Origin: Lepus europaeus
Taxonomy: Eukaryota; Chordata; Mammalia; Lagomorpha; Leporidae
DNA: 64,000 bases
Assembly: GCF_033115175.1 (NCBI RefSeq)
Contig: NC_084836.1
Location: forward strand, 66,902,797 to 66,966,796
Direction: 5' to 3'
The translations under genes and the position numbers were made by a program. The notes beneath the pieces were generated by a model, which saw only the letters and a program-made list of their open reading frames with translations, searched no databases and had not been told where the DNA came from. Positions 54,621 through 64,000 of the stretch are shown piece after piece; the stretch's first letter is position 1, and every line of letters begins with the position of its first letter.

Positions 54621-54625
54621 CCCGT
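54597..54625 (+). terminator. CALCOCO1: CALCOCO1 poly(A) signal (AATATA) and cleavage region
   Basis: A variant hexamer AATATA lies at 54597-54602. Cleavage is expected 10-25 bp downstream, and a GT-rich element ('gtgtcatcaatgtg') follows at about 54624. An AATAAG at 54546 could be a weaker alternative. Confidence 0.6.
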
Positions 54626-55425
54626 GTCATCAATGTGTTCCTGTCGCGAAGTGGCTCGGCCTCTGGCTCCCGCACCCTGGTGAGGGAGGGGTGGGGGCTG
54701 GGCCGTTGTCCCCTCACACCGCCTGGCATGCTGGCCACCGTGGGAAGAGCAAGAGCTTGGTCACAGGTGGGAGGCCTGGCTCCCGGAACCCCTGCAGTGA
54801 GGAGGTAGAACGTGTGGCTCTGCAGTGGCTGCACCCAGGGGTGGGTGTGTGCTATGCAGGGGGGCAGGGCTTCCACAGTTACCCTCCAGAGCAGCTGTCA
54901 CTGTACCTTGGGCCAAAGGACAGGCATTGTTCCTGCCAAGAGTGTGCTCCTTTGGGGGTCGGTGAAGAATGCCCTGAGCCCCACAGCTGAGGAGGTCTTT
55001 CTAGAACGCCCGGCCCCAGCTCCCCTCCCCCTCGGCCGCCTCGCCTCCTCACACAGGCGGACGCACACGCTGCAGTCACACAAGCACATCCATCCACTCC
55101 AAGCAGCTTCGCAGGCTAGACAGACACAGCCACAGCATCGTAAAGCATTTATTAAGGAGCCGCGTGCTCACCCAGACGCTCGGCAGGCTGTGCCCGAGCC
55201 CGTGCCTGCAGCCCGCAGCCCCCACCCCGCTCTCCATCCCGGGAGCCCCTTGATCAGCCGCCCCTGCATTCCCGCCAGGGCCCCTGGGTGGGCCACCCCC
55301 TGCATTGCCTCTCCCCATCCACCTGAACCCCTCCTGTGCACCCTTGCGACAGCCCCACCTGGGTGAAGTCTCACATCCTTCCTCCTTCCTTTCTGTCTCC
55401 TAGCAACCCCTGCTCATTCCCTGAA
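54626..55425. other. Unique sequence just downstream of CALCOCO1
   Basis: GC-rich single-copy DNA with 'gtaaagcatttattaagg' at about 55140. No repeat or new exon recognised. Confidence 0.3.
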
Positions 55426-55429
55426 TCCC

Positions 55430-55785
55430 TTCCAAGGAAATTAGAGATAATGGATCTCTCCTCTCTCCATCTCAACCTCTCTCTATTGATCCTCCTTTAA
55501 TGAAAGTTAATTATAACAATGATTTAATTAATAGAATCCCTCTCTTCCTTTATTGCTTCCCGTATTAAGACTATTAATAAATACGAGCTGGGCTGACAGA
55601 GGCATCCATCACTCGCCTGGGATCACCCCCTCCCTCATCTTGCCCTCCCCCTCTCCCCCTCCCTCTCTTGGCCTATAAACTTGCCGGGGTAGTGGGGGTT
55701 AATCAGAGAGGAATTATGAGCCAACATCCCCAGCAGGAGGTGCGTTTAATGAAATCACTTGTGATTTATGTCACGGGAGGGAGAG
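55430..55785. promoter_or_regulatory. Candidate conserved noncoding element downstream of CALCOCO1
   Basis: 'gaaattagagataatggatc', 'tgaaagttaattataacaat', 'gatttaattaatagaatccc', 'gactattaataaatacgagc', 'gggttaatcagagaggaatt', 'gcgtttaatgaaatcacttg' and 'tgatttatgtcac'. At least ten TAAT/TTAAT/TTTAT cores lie in 350 bp with no repeat family; the texture is that of an ultra-slowly evolving enhancer. Confidence 0.5.
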
Positions 55786-56689
55786 TGGTGCAGAGGCTAG
55801 AATCTGGGGCCCACACATCCAGGCTTCCAGAAGGGTGCCCCCCACCTAATGCAAAAGAGGAGGACAGGAGACAGAAACGGGGATCCCGGTCCTCTGCTCC
55901 CACCCCGCAGTCCCTGCCCAGCCACGTGCCCACAGGAGCCACGCACTGGCTGCCCAAGGCCATTGACACGCAGGCGCTCACGCCCAAAGCAGAGACTGGG
56001 GGTATTTAGAGCTGTCAGCCGCTCCCCTCTCTGTCCCTTGGCTGTCTCTTGGGGGTGCAGCCTGCACTTTCAGAACCGGAGTCCTGCAGCGGTTTGGGGC
56101 TGTTTCTTGGCCTTTCTCATGCTTTGCCTACCCCAGTTTCCCAGGCACGCCCCCACATTGAGGGAACTCAGGAAGCAAGACAGCTGGGCTTGGCTCTGAC
56201 CCCAGCCCCGGCCCCAGCCTCCTCACCACGGCACTCGGTGCTCAGCCTTAATGCTTCCTTCCAGAGCGGCTCATCCCTGCTTCCCACAGCCGCGCAAGGG
56301 CTGTGGCCCTGCAAGGACTTGAGGCCCCCGTGTGAAATGGAAAGTCAGAGCAAGTAGCAACACAGGGATGCGTGTACTGCGTCTGCACGCCTCTGAGCAC
56401 ACGCCTTCCTCTCAGCTCAGAGGACACCGCTTCCATGAAGGCTTCCCTGACTGCCCTCAGTTATGCTCTGAGACACCACCCGTGACACTTGGTAAGAACG
56501 TGCCACGTCACGTGGACATGTGCTTCTGCTCTCCAGTCTGTAGCAGCCCGAGCACAGAGCCTCTTTGTGTTGCGAACACCCAATGCAGACACTGGCATGT
56601 ACGTTCAGTCCTCCCAAAATAATCTCACATTCTTTTAATGAAATAACTTCATATATACAAGATACATATGTAAAGAATAATACAGTGAG
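55786..56689. other. Unique sequence, nothing recognised
   Basis: GC-rich, turning AT-rich at 56610-56690 next to the SINE target. No exon recognised. Confidence 0.3.
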
Positions 56690-57014
56690 GGGCCGGCGCT
56701 GTGGCGTAGCAGGTAAAGCCACTGCCTGCAGCCCCGGAATCCCATATGGGTGCCAGTTCGTGTCCCTGCTGCTCCTCTTCCAATCCAGCTCTCTGCTAAC
56801 GGCCTGAGAAGGCAGCAGAGGATGGCCCAAGCGCTTGGGCCCCTGCACCCATGTGGGAGACTCCTGGCTCCTAGCTTTGGCCTGGCCCGGCCCCAGCCAT
56901 TGCAGCCATCTCAGGAGGGAACCAGCAGATGGAAAACCTTTCTCTCTGTCTTACCTTCTCTCTGTCTTTAACGCTGCCTCTCTCAAATAAACAAATAAAA
57001 TCTTACAAAAAAAT
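56690..57014 (+). repeat. CSINE
   Basis: 'aggggccggcgctgtggcgt' to 'ctcaaataaacaaataaaat', A-rich end. Confidence 0.93.
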
Positions 57015-57229
57015 TATATGGTGGACATCAGTGGACTCACTTACTGGCTTTAGGTAATCAAACATGCCCAGTATCTCTGAAGGATTACATGTGGCTTGAG
57101 AGAGCAAAATGTGGGGTCAGCTGGGCTAGAGAGGAACCTGTTCAATCAGAAGCATTATGGAGTGCGCCCTAGGGGCCAGAGCAGGGTTGGGGGGACACAC
57201 AGAGGGTGTAGTCCACAGCCCTGCGCTCC

Positions 57230-57520
57230 GATTGGCCTCACAGTTGGGATGCCCACACCCCATACTGGAGTGGCTGGGTTCAAGTCCCGGTTCGGGCTCC
57301 CAACTCCGGCTTCCTGATGATGCAGATGCTGGAAGACAGCAGTGATGGCCCAAGTGACTGGGTACCTGCCACCCACGTGGGGAGGCCGGGGTTGAGTTCC
57401 CGGCTCTTGGCTCCAGCCCCGGCACGGTGCCATTATTGCAGGTACTTGGGGAGTGGAGCCGCAAGTAGAGAGTGCTCCCTCTACCTGTCTTCCCTTTCTC
57501 TGCCTCTCAAGTGAAGGGGT
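57230..57520 (+). repeat. CSINE, old
   Basis: 'gttcaagtcccggttcgggc' to 'ttctctgcctctcaagtga'. Confidence 0.82.
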
Positions 57521-57577
57521 ACATTTTGAAAACAAACTCACAGTTTGCCAAACACAGGGAAAGAAGACAGGTGCTAT

Positions 57578-57893
57578 GGAGGGGGTCCTAGCGAGGCTTA
57601 GCCTCCATCTGCAGCACCAACATCCCATATGGGTGCTGGCTCGAGTCCCGGCTCCTCCACTTCCAATCCAGCTCCCTGCTAATGTGCCTGGGGAAGCAGT
57701 AGAAGTCTTTGGGCCCTTGCCACCCATGTGGGAGACCTGGAAGAAGCTCCTGGTTCCTGGCTTTGGCTTGGCCCAGCCCTGGCCATTGTGGCATTTGGGG
57801 AGTGAATCGGTAAATGGAAGATCTCTCTCTCTCTCTCCCTCTCTGTCTCTCTGTAACTCTGCCTTTCACATAAATCTTTAAAAAAAAAAAAAT
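57578..57893 (+). repeat. CSINE
   Basis: 'gggggtcctagcgaggctta' to 'ctttcacataaatctttaaa' and A-run. Confidence 0.9.
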
Positions 57894-58020
57894 ACAAAGA
57901 CCTCACTCCCTCCAAAGTCTAAATACTCAAGTCGGGTGTGAGGATCGCACACAATGTGGAAAGTGGGAGAGGGGATGTCGGCTTCTGGCATTACTCCCAC
58001 ATGCATTCAACAAACACTGA

Positions 58021-58324
58021 GGGGCTGGTGCCTCGGCGCAGTAGGTTAATCCTCGGCCTGCAGCGCCCGCATCCCATATGGTCACCGGTTTGAGTCCCAG
58101 CTGCTCCTCTTCCAATCCAGCTCTCTGCTACGGTCTGGGAAAGCAGTGGAAAATGGTCCGGGCGCTTGGGCCTTTGCACCTGTGTGGGAGACCCAGAGGA
58201 GGCGCCTGGCTTTTCAACCCAGCTCTGGCCATTACAGCCATTTGGGGAGTGAACTAGCGGATGGAAAACATTTCTCTCTGTCTCTCTCTGTCTGTAACTA
58301 TACCTCTCAAATAAATAAATAAAT
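58021..58324 (+). repeat. CSINE inserted in an L2/MIR-like repeat
   Basis: 'ggggctggtgcctcggcgca' to '(AAAT)n'. Duplication acaaacactgag (about 58009-58020) and acaaatactgag (58329-58340). Confidence 0.92.
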
Positions 58325-58328
58325 AAAA

Positions 58329-58480
58329 ACAAATACTGAGTGCCCACTGGGTGCCAGTGCTGCTCTGGGCATTGAGGACGTGAACAATGCAGACGGGGTG
58401 CCTGCCTTCATGGACCTTTCAGTCTAGCGCCAGACCATGAAAGTCCTGGGGAACCAGTAGGGAATCTATTGGACAAACCC
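58329..58480 (+). repeat. L2-like 3' fragment
   Basis: 'actgagtgcccactgggtgc', 'ctgctctgggcattgaggac' and 'ccttcatggacctttcagtc' follow the common 'tactatgtgccaggcactg' motif order of old mammalian repeats. L2 is my best guess. Confidence 0.5.
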
Positions 58481-59164
58481 AGGGGAAAAAAACAGTGCAC
58501 AGCAAGCTTGGGCAGGGCAAGAGGAGAAGAGACAGAACTCCTGAGACCTGGTGATGAGGAGCTATGAGAAGTGAGTGAAGCTGATCCCAGGTGTCTGGTT
58601 TCAATGACCAGATAACACACGATGCCAGCCACTAAATAAGTAACACAAATGGAGCGATGCATTTGAGAGCAAAGGTGGTTAGGGCAATCTCCGCCTGCAG
58701 GATTCCCGACGTCTGTGAGATCTTCTGCGGGAAGCAGGTGGTTGGGTAGATCATCGAGTGCACAGCCCAAGAGAATGCAGAGCTGGAGATAGAGTTCAAG
58801 TCCCTGCAAGAGAGCGCAGAAAGCTCACCCAGGTCTCCCACACGCAGAGAAGAGGGTGAGGGGGCGCGGGCAGAAGCCAAGAACACATCAACACGGCAGA
58901 GAGAACTGTGAAGGTTGGGTCAGAGAGGTGAGCGGCAGCTCGGGAGAGATGGGGGTGGGAGGAGGGCCAGCAGCAGCAGGTGCAGCAGGGGCCAGGGAAG
59001 TGACTCCTGGAAGTCACCGATCAGCAGCCATGGGGTCGCTGTGGCTCGAGGGGACCGTTGGAGGTGGAAGTCACAGCACAGCTGCACACAATAGACCCAA
59101 CTCTTCTGCTCTGTGAGAATTAGGACTACGTCTTGAGACTCATATAAAAATGTCAGCTTCTTGG
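58481..59164. other. Unique or very old sequence, nothing recognised
   Basis: Balanced composition; no exon or named repeat. Confidence 0.3.
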
Positions 59165-59439
59165 CCTGCTGGTGGGTACAGCCATTAAAACGCTGCCTGG
59201 GACACCTGTATTCCATGTCAGAGTGCCTGGACTCAATTCCCAGCTCCCCTCCCCTTATGATTCCAGCTTCTGGTTCCTGTGTGAACCATGGGAGGCATCA
59301 GGTGATGGCTCCAGTCTCTAGGTCCCTACCACCCATGCGGGAGACTTGGATTGAATGCCAGGCTCTAGGCTCCTGGCTTTGGTCTGGTCCAGACCTGGCT
59401 GCTTTGGGAGTTTAAAGAGTGAACCAGTGGATGGAAGAT

Positions 59440-59470
<31 letters not shown>

Positions 59471-59515
59471 GCCCCATGCCCAAGCTTTAAATAAAATGAA
59501 AATAATTTTAAAAAA
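59165..59515 (+). repeat. CSINE, old
   Basis: 'gcctgggacacctgtattcc' to 'tttaaataaaatgaaaataa', with a (CT)n at 59444-59470. Confidence 0.82.
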
Positions 59516-59822
59516 CGTTTTTAAAGAGGGGTCCTGAACCAAGGTATAAGAAAAATCAAAAGTAGGAAAGGGACAGTAGGGTCTCCTACATCAGAGATCC
59601 TGCTGCCCAGGGCTGGCCAGGGAAGAGGCACACTCCAGAGTGACGGACAGCCCGCCTGTGCTGTCCACAGGGGCAGCAGCCACCCACAACAGCCATGCTC
59701 CCCAACACCCAGAATGCAGCCCGTCCACACTGAGAGGCTGTAACTGCAAACTCGGTAGCAGATTTCTAAGACTTAGTCCCCAAAACAACTTATGTAATAC
59801 CACAATGATTTTATAGCTATTA

Positions 59823-60148
59823 GGATCGGCATGGTGACCTAGGGGGTGAAGCCACTGCCTGCGACACTGACATCCGATATGGATACCCATTCGAATCCCG
59901 GCTGTTCCACTTCTCATCCAGCTCCCTGCTAATGCACCTGGGAAAGCAGTGGAAGATGGCCCAAGTGCTTGGGCCCCTGCACCCACATGGGAGACCTGGA
60001 TGCAGCTCCTGGCTCCTGCCTTCAGTCTGGCCCCAGCCCCAGCTGTTGCAACTATATGGGGAGTGAACCATTGGATGGATGGAAGACCTCTCTCTCTCTC
60101 TCTCTAACTCTGAATTTCAAAATAAATAAGTAAAACTTTTTTTAAAAA
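59823..60148 (+). repeat. CSINE
   Basis: 'ggatcggcatggtgacctag' to 'ttcaaaataaataagtaaaa'. Confidence 0.9.
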
Positions 60149-60204
60149 GTTTACATTGAATGCAGGTTGAAATGATAGTACATTGGATCTATTTTTGGCT
60201 AGAG

Positions 60205-60332
60205 TAAATTATGAGGCAGCTTCAAAAAATTCGTGGAAAATGGAATTAAAAGGTAAATTTATTTTGATGCCAAAAAAATTTTAAATCCATGGATAGTCTT
60301 TCCATAGTAAAAGTCTTCCATTAGCTTTTTTG
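60205..60332. mobile_element. Palindromic DNA-transposon-like repeat, third copy
   Basis: 'ggcagcttcaaaaaattcgt', 'ggaaaatggaattaaaaggt' and 'tttccatagtaaaagtcttc' relate it to 24933 and 46040. Confidence 0.55.
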
Positions 60333-60599
60333 TATATTGCTTATATGCTATTAAAATTAATTTTACCTGGTTCTTTTTCAAAGATAGCTACTAGGAAATC
60401 ATATATGATACGCATGATTCATATTAAAGTTCTGTTGCACAGCTCTGGCTAAGCTCTGCCCCAGAAAGGAGCTCCTGGATGTGTTTAGGCTCCTCCATGT
60501 CCTTAGATCACTCCAAACTCCCAGCATCCCCCACCCCCTACCCCGGGCAGGAAGACAAATGCTTATAGCTCCCAGAACTGGGCTCTGTTCTGGTCTGTT

Positions 60600-60918
60600 T
60601 TTTATTTTATTTTATTTATTATTTGAAAGACAGAGTTACAGAGAGAGAGAGAGAGAGGTCTTCCATCCACTGGTTCACTCCCCAGATGGTCGCTATGGCC
60701 AGAGCTGCGCCGATCCAAAACCAGGAGCCAGGAGCTTCTTCCAGGTCTCTCATGCAGGTGCAGAGGCCCAAGGACTTGGGCCATCTTTTACTGCTTTCCC
60801 AGGCCATAGCAGAGAGCTGGATCAGAAGTGGAGCAGCAGGGACTCAAACCGGCGCCCATATGGGATGCCAATGCTTCAGGCCAGGGCTTTAACCCGCTGA
60901 ACCACAGCGCCAGTCCCT
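60600..60918 (-). repeat. CSINE
   Basis: (TTTTA)n tail to 'accacagcgccagtccc'; target ctggtctgttttt (about 60589) resembles ctggtttgttctt (60917). Confidence 0.93.
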
Positions 60919-60989
60919 GGTTTGTTCTTTTTAATGTTTGTTTATTTTCCTTATTTGAAAGGCAGGCTTTGGGCCTGGCCTTCTGCACA

Positions 60990-61085
60990 TGTGATCACGG
61001 TAAGTTTTCCCGGTGGGCGCTATCCCCATTTGGCAGATGAGGGCTCAGAGGGAGCACGTGATTTGTAGGAGGGGCGATAACCAGG
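60990..61085 (-). repeat. MIR-like fragment
   Basis: 'atccccatttggcagatgag' followed by 'ggctcagagggagcacgtga' is typical of reversed MIR. Confidence 0.6.
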
Positions 61086-61226
61086 GCCTCAGGGCTCTAA
61101 AGCCTGGGTGATGCCTAGGACGCAGTGCTTGTCTTGATGTTGGCGATTTCCAGTTTCAGAAAAGAGGAAAAGCAAAGAGGAAGCTGAGAAATGGAGGAGG
61201 ACACGGCTTCAGAATCCAGGGCCGCG

Positions 61227-61340
61227 GGGCAGGTGTTGTGGCTGAGTTGGTGAAGCCACCGCCCAGGACAATGAGCCCCAGTTTGTGCCCCAACTGCTCC
61301 ACTTCAGATCCAGTTCCCTGCTAACAGCCTGGTAGATGCT
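61227..61340 (+). repeat. CSINE, 3'-truncated
   Basis: 'ggggcaggtgttgtggctga' to 'gttccctgctaacagcctgg', then unrelated DNA. Confidence 0.8.
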
Positions 61341-61477
61341 TTGTAATTTGAGATTGTCTCACTTTACCTCTGACCCCTGGGTATCTGGAGGAATACGGAA
61401 ACAGTAAACTCTAGGGGCACATTGATGGGCTCACAGAACCCCCAAACCACAAGGGCTCTATGAGATCTCTTCCTCTG

Positions 61478-61796
61478 GTTCGACACTGTGGTGTAGCAGG
61501 TAAAGCTGCCACCTGCAGTGCCGGCATCCCATGTGGGCGCCAGCTGCTCTACTTCCATCTAGCTCTCTGCTATGGCCTGGGAAAGCAGTGGAAGATGGCC
61601 CAAGGGCTTGGCCCCCGCACCCATGTGGGACACCTGGAGGAAGCTCCTGGCTCCTGGTTTCCGATCATCTTAGCTTAGACTGTTGCAGCAGTTTGGGGAG
61701 AGAACCAGCAGGTGGAAGACCTTTCTCTCTGTCTCTCCCTCTGTCTGTAACTCTAACCTCTCAAATAAATAAATAAATCTTAAAAAAAAAAAAAAA
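61478..61796 (+). repeat. CSINE
   Basis: 'ggttcgacactgtggtgtag' to 'ctcaaataaataaataaatc' and A14; the B-box segment is deleted. Confidence 0.9.
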
Positions 61797-63324
61797 CTGC
61801 CAGACAGAGTGGACATGGAAGTCACTAGCGTGGGCGCATGGGAGCACAGGTGTGGGGGAGCTGGGATTAGCTGCAAGATCTCCCACCCTCCTCAGTATCA
61901 CGGGGTGATTCCTGGGAGTCCCCAAGTACCTGTACCACCCCTACCTACTGTCATCCATGCCCGGCCCCCTGTGAGCCCGCACATCCCCACTCTCGGGATT
62001 TAGCCAAAGGGTGTCCTGGTTGTGTTTTTCTCTCCCTCTTCTCCCCAGTCCTACCACACCCTCCTCATCTCTCATCAGCATCCCTGTCCTTTTCTGTGTG
62101 TCTGTCTCTGCTTCAGTCTGTCCCTCTCGCCATCTTGATTTTCAGTTTCTGTTATTCCTGAGGTCTGATTGCATCTGTCTCTGTCTCCCTCTCTTTCATC
62201 CGTCTTGATTTCTTGGTCAGTTTCCATTTTTTTCCCCCGTCTCTGGCCTTGCTTTCTCCCCAGCTGCTGCAAAGCCATAAACCTAGCCGGCCCTGCAGCA
62301 GGCAGCCGCCAATCACGGGGCTCCGGGAGATGGGGAGGAGGGGGGCGGCCGAGAGATGGGGGATGGAAGAGCTGGGGCGCTGTTGCTACCGCAGGGGAAG
62401 GAGAGGCTCGGAAAAGAGCAGACGCCCCTCCCCAAAGCCCGCCATCACTGCCTCCACAGCCCGCCATCACTGCCTCCACAGCCTGTGTCTGCACCGCCTC
62501 CCTGCAGGAAGCAAACCCGTGGCCCCTGGATCCATTGTAATGGTGCCCGGTGCCTACCCTGCATTCCCCAAACCGGGGCTTCTCATCCCAAACCGCTGGC
62601 CACAGATCACTTCATTCTTAAGCCCTCCCCAGGGGAGGGAGCTAAAGAGCCCTGGGGGTGTGATGGATGCTGAAACCGATCGACGCAGGGAGTGATGATG
62701 GGTGCTGAGACGGGTTCGGGGAGGCCCTGCTAGGCGAGAGAGCCCTCCTCGGCCCAGGTTGAATGGACAGATGGGCACCCCAGGCCTCCGCCTCGCTCCC
62801 TGGCTGGCCCCAAAGCAGGACCCACCACATCAATCCCTTGAGCCAGGCCTCCACTGGGGTTCGACAAGTTAGACTGCTACTTAACCCAACTCACGACTAA
62901 AACCTCCAGGGTCTGGGGAGCTGGGGTTGGGGCAGGGGAAGCATCAGTGAGAGATCTTAAGAGAAGAGCCTGGGAGGAGGAACATTGCGGTCTGGTTCTG
63001 CCAAAGGAGGCGGACCTGGAAAGCGATAATTCCTGGTGCGCCGGCGACCCCTGCTGGCTGCGCACGCCACCGCCTGGGAGAAGGTGCAGCCCGGCCGCGT
63101 GAGTGCATGCGTGTTGCATGTAACACCGTGCGTGTTGAGTGTGTCTCTGTAGAGCAGTAATGGTGCGTGCAGCGCTGCCCATGGCTATGTGAGAAAGCAT
63201 TCACAAACGCCACAAAGCTCAGGCTCTGAACTCCTGGCTCCGGTCCCTGGAAGCCCAGCTTACGTCCTGCCCGGTGCCCGTGTGGGAGTACAGATGCTCT
63301 CAGCGCGGCGCTGAGGAGAAAGGG
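61797..63324. other. Unique sequence with a small tandem duplication
   Basis: CT-rich to 62250, then GC-rich. The 22-bp unit 'agcccgccatcactgcctcc' plus 'ac' is present twice at 62436-62479. A GTGCGTG/TGCATG-biased patch lies at 63100-63170. No exon recognised. Confidence 0.4.
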
Positions 63325-63490
63325 CACAGGTTTTAGAATCAGACTTTGGTGAGAGGCCTGATACCTGGCTCGTGGCTATCTGACCTCAGACAGGGTACCT
63401 TCCTGGAGCCCAAGTTCCCCACCCATCAGGGCATAAATCGTACCCATTGCACAGGGCCATCGTGAGTGGCTAGTCCAGTGCCTCTTACCC
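63325..63490 (+). repeat. MIR
   Basis: 'caggttttagaatcagactt', 'atctgacctcagacagggta' and 'ataaatcgtacccattgcac' follow MIR consensus order. Confidence 0.7.
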
Positions 63491-63569
63491 TCAAGGTCAG
63501 GTAGGGACTTCAGAAAGGCAAATAAACTTGGAGCGATGTTGACAACAATGATGGAGGCGGGGTCTGCTC

Positions 63570-64000
63570 ACACCACTCACACAAATTGTCTTAAACATAT
63601 TTTTAACACACCGCTCATTTCCTTTTATTAGCCAAGCACATCACCATCGCGTTTTATTGGGCTAGAGACATCCTGATGACACCGCAGGTATCGGGAAGGG
63701 TGGCCATATGAAGCAATAGCAAGGCATGACAAATCTTTCTATATTGTGATACATTCTCATTACTCAGGTTAATCAGGAATTACCCATTAGAACAAGGGCT
63801 TAAGATAAGTACATGACAGTCATCCACGGAGATCGAAATCTCCTGGTTTTTCAGCGGTTATCTAATTGTTATTGCCACGTGGGGGGACGATTAGTGCTGA
63901 GAGTGAACAGGTCTTCAAACATCAGAATAACTCAAGGAGATGTGACAGGTCGTTAGAAACACGTATTCTGCAATTAGAAAGAAGACAGATCTCCATTCCA
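63570..64000. promoter_or_regulatory. Candidate conserved noncoding element at the right edge (probably cut by it)
   Basis: 'cacaaattgtcttaaacata', 'ccttttattagccaagcaca', 'atcgcgttttattgggctag', 'aggttaatcaggaattaccc', 'ggttatctaattgttattgc' and 'gacgattagtgctgag'. Dense TAAT and HOX13-like TTTTAT cores, no repeat signature, and a sharp shift to AT-rich from the GC-rich side. Confidence 0.45.

Overview
The window is mammalian nuclear DNA, most likely from a rabbit or a close leporid. About fifty copies of the tRNA-derived lagomorph C-repeat (CSINE) family are visible, on both strands and at several ages. They have a Pol III B-box-like 'ggttcgagtcc', a long body, a CT-rich stretch and an AATAAA-like A-rich tail. 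A younger variant with a 'cactgtccactctgcctgtc' 3' end (called CSINE2-like here) is also present. There is no operon structure; one spliced protein gene can be supported.

That gene is CALCOCO1 (CoCoA) on the + strand. A noncoding first exon ends at 34890 in a CpG-rich promoter, and fourteen coding exons run from the ATG at 37027 to the TGA at 53792. Every intron I placed is GT-AG. The joined coding exons are 2076 nt, giving a 691-residue protein with a SKICH domain, an LLVV LC3-interacting motif, a long coiled coil and a C-terminal zinc finger. The 3'UTR ends near 54620. The gene is an ER/Golgi-phagy receptor and transcriptional coactivator in other mammals.

In human, CALCOCO1 lies next to the HOXC cluster at 12q13.13. 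By that synteny (established knowledge, not visible here) the left 34 kb should be the CALCOCO1-HOXC13 intergenic region and the right 9 kb the side towards ATP5MC2. I see no protein gene in the left part. It does hold two large CpG islands (about 16.5-17.5 and 19.2-20.4 kb), a third GC-rich block (26.4-28.3 kb), and several AT-rich islands dense in homeodomain-type TAAT/TTTAT cores that look like conserved noncoding elements: 11.2, 12.4-12.6, 17.05, 22.1, 26.7-26.97, 27.83, 28.7 and 29.3 kb. Similar islands lie downstream of CALCOCO1 at 55.43-55.78 kb and at the right edge, 63.58-64.0 kb. Their conservation is my inference from composition, since no alignment was available.

SINEs crowd into 38.9-50.4 kb (CALCOCO1 introns) and 56.7-61.8 kb and are sparse around the CpG islands and candidate enhancers. 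Several SINEs are nested or sit in tandem, sharing target-site duplications. Older material includes MIR fragments, a hAT-like and a Tigger-like DNA transposon, and a short palindromic repeat family. No CRISPR, tRNA gene, rRNA, virus or novel defence system is seen; the long open frames outside CALCOCO1 are compositional artefacts of GC-rich or simple-repeat DNA.
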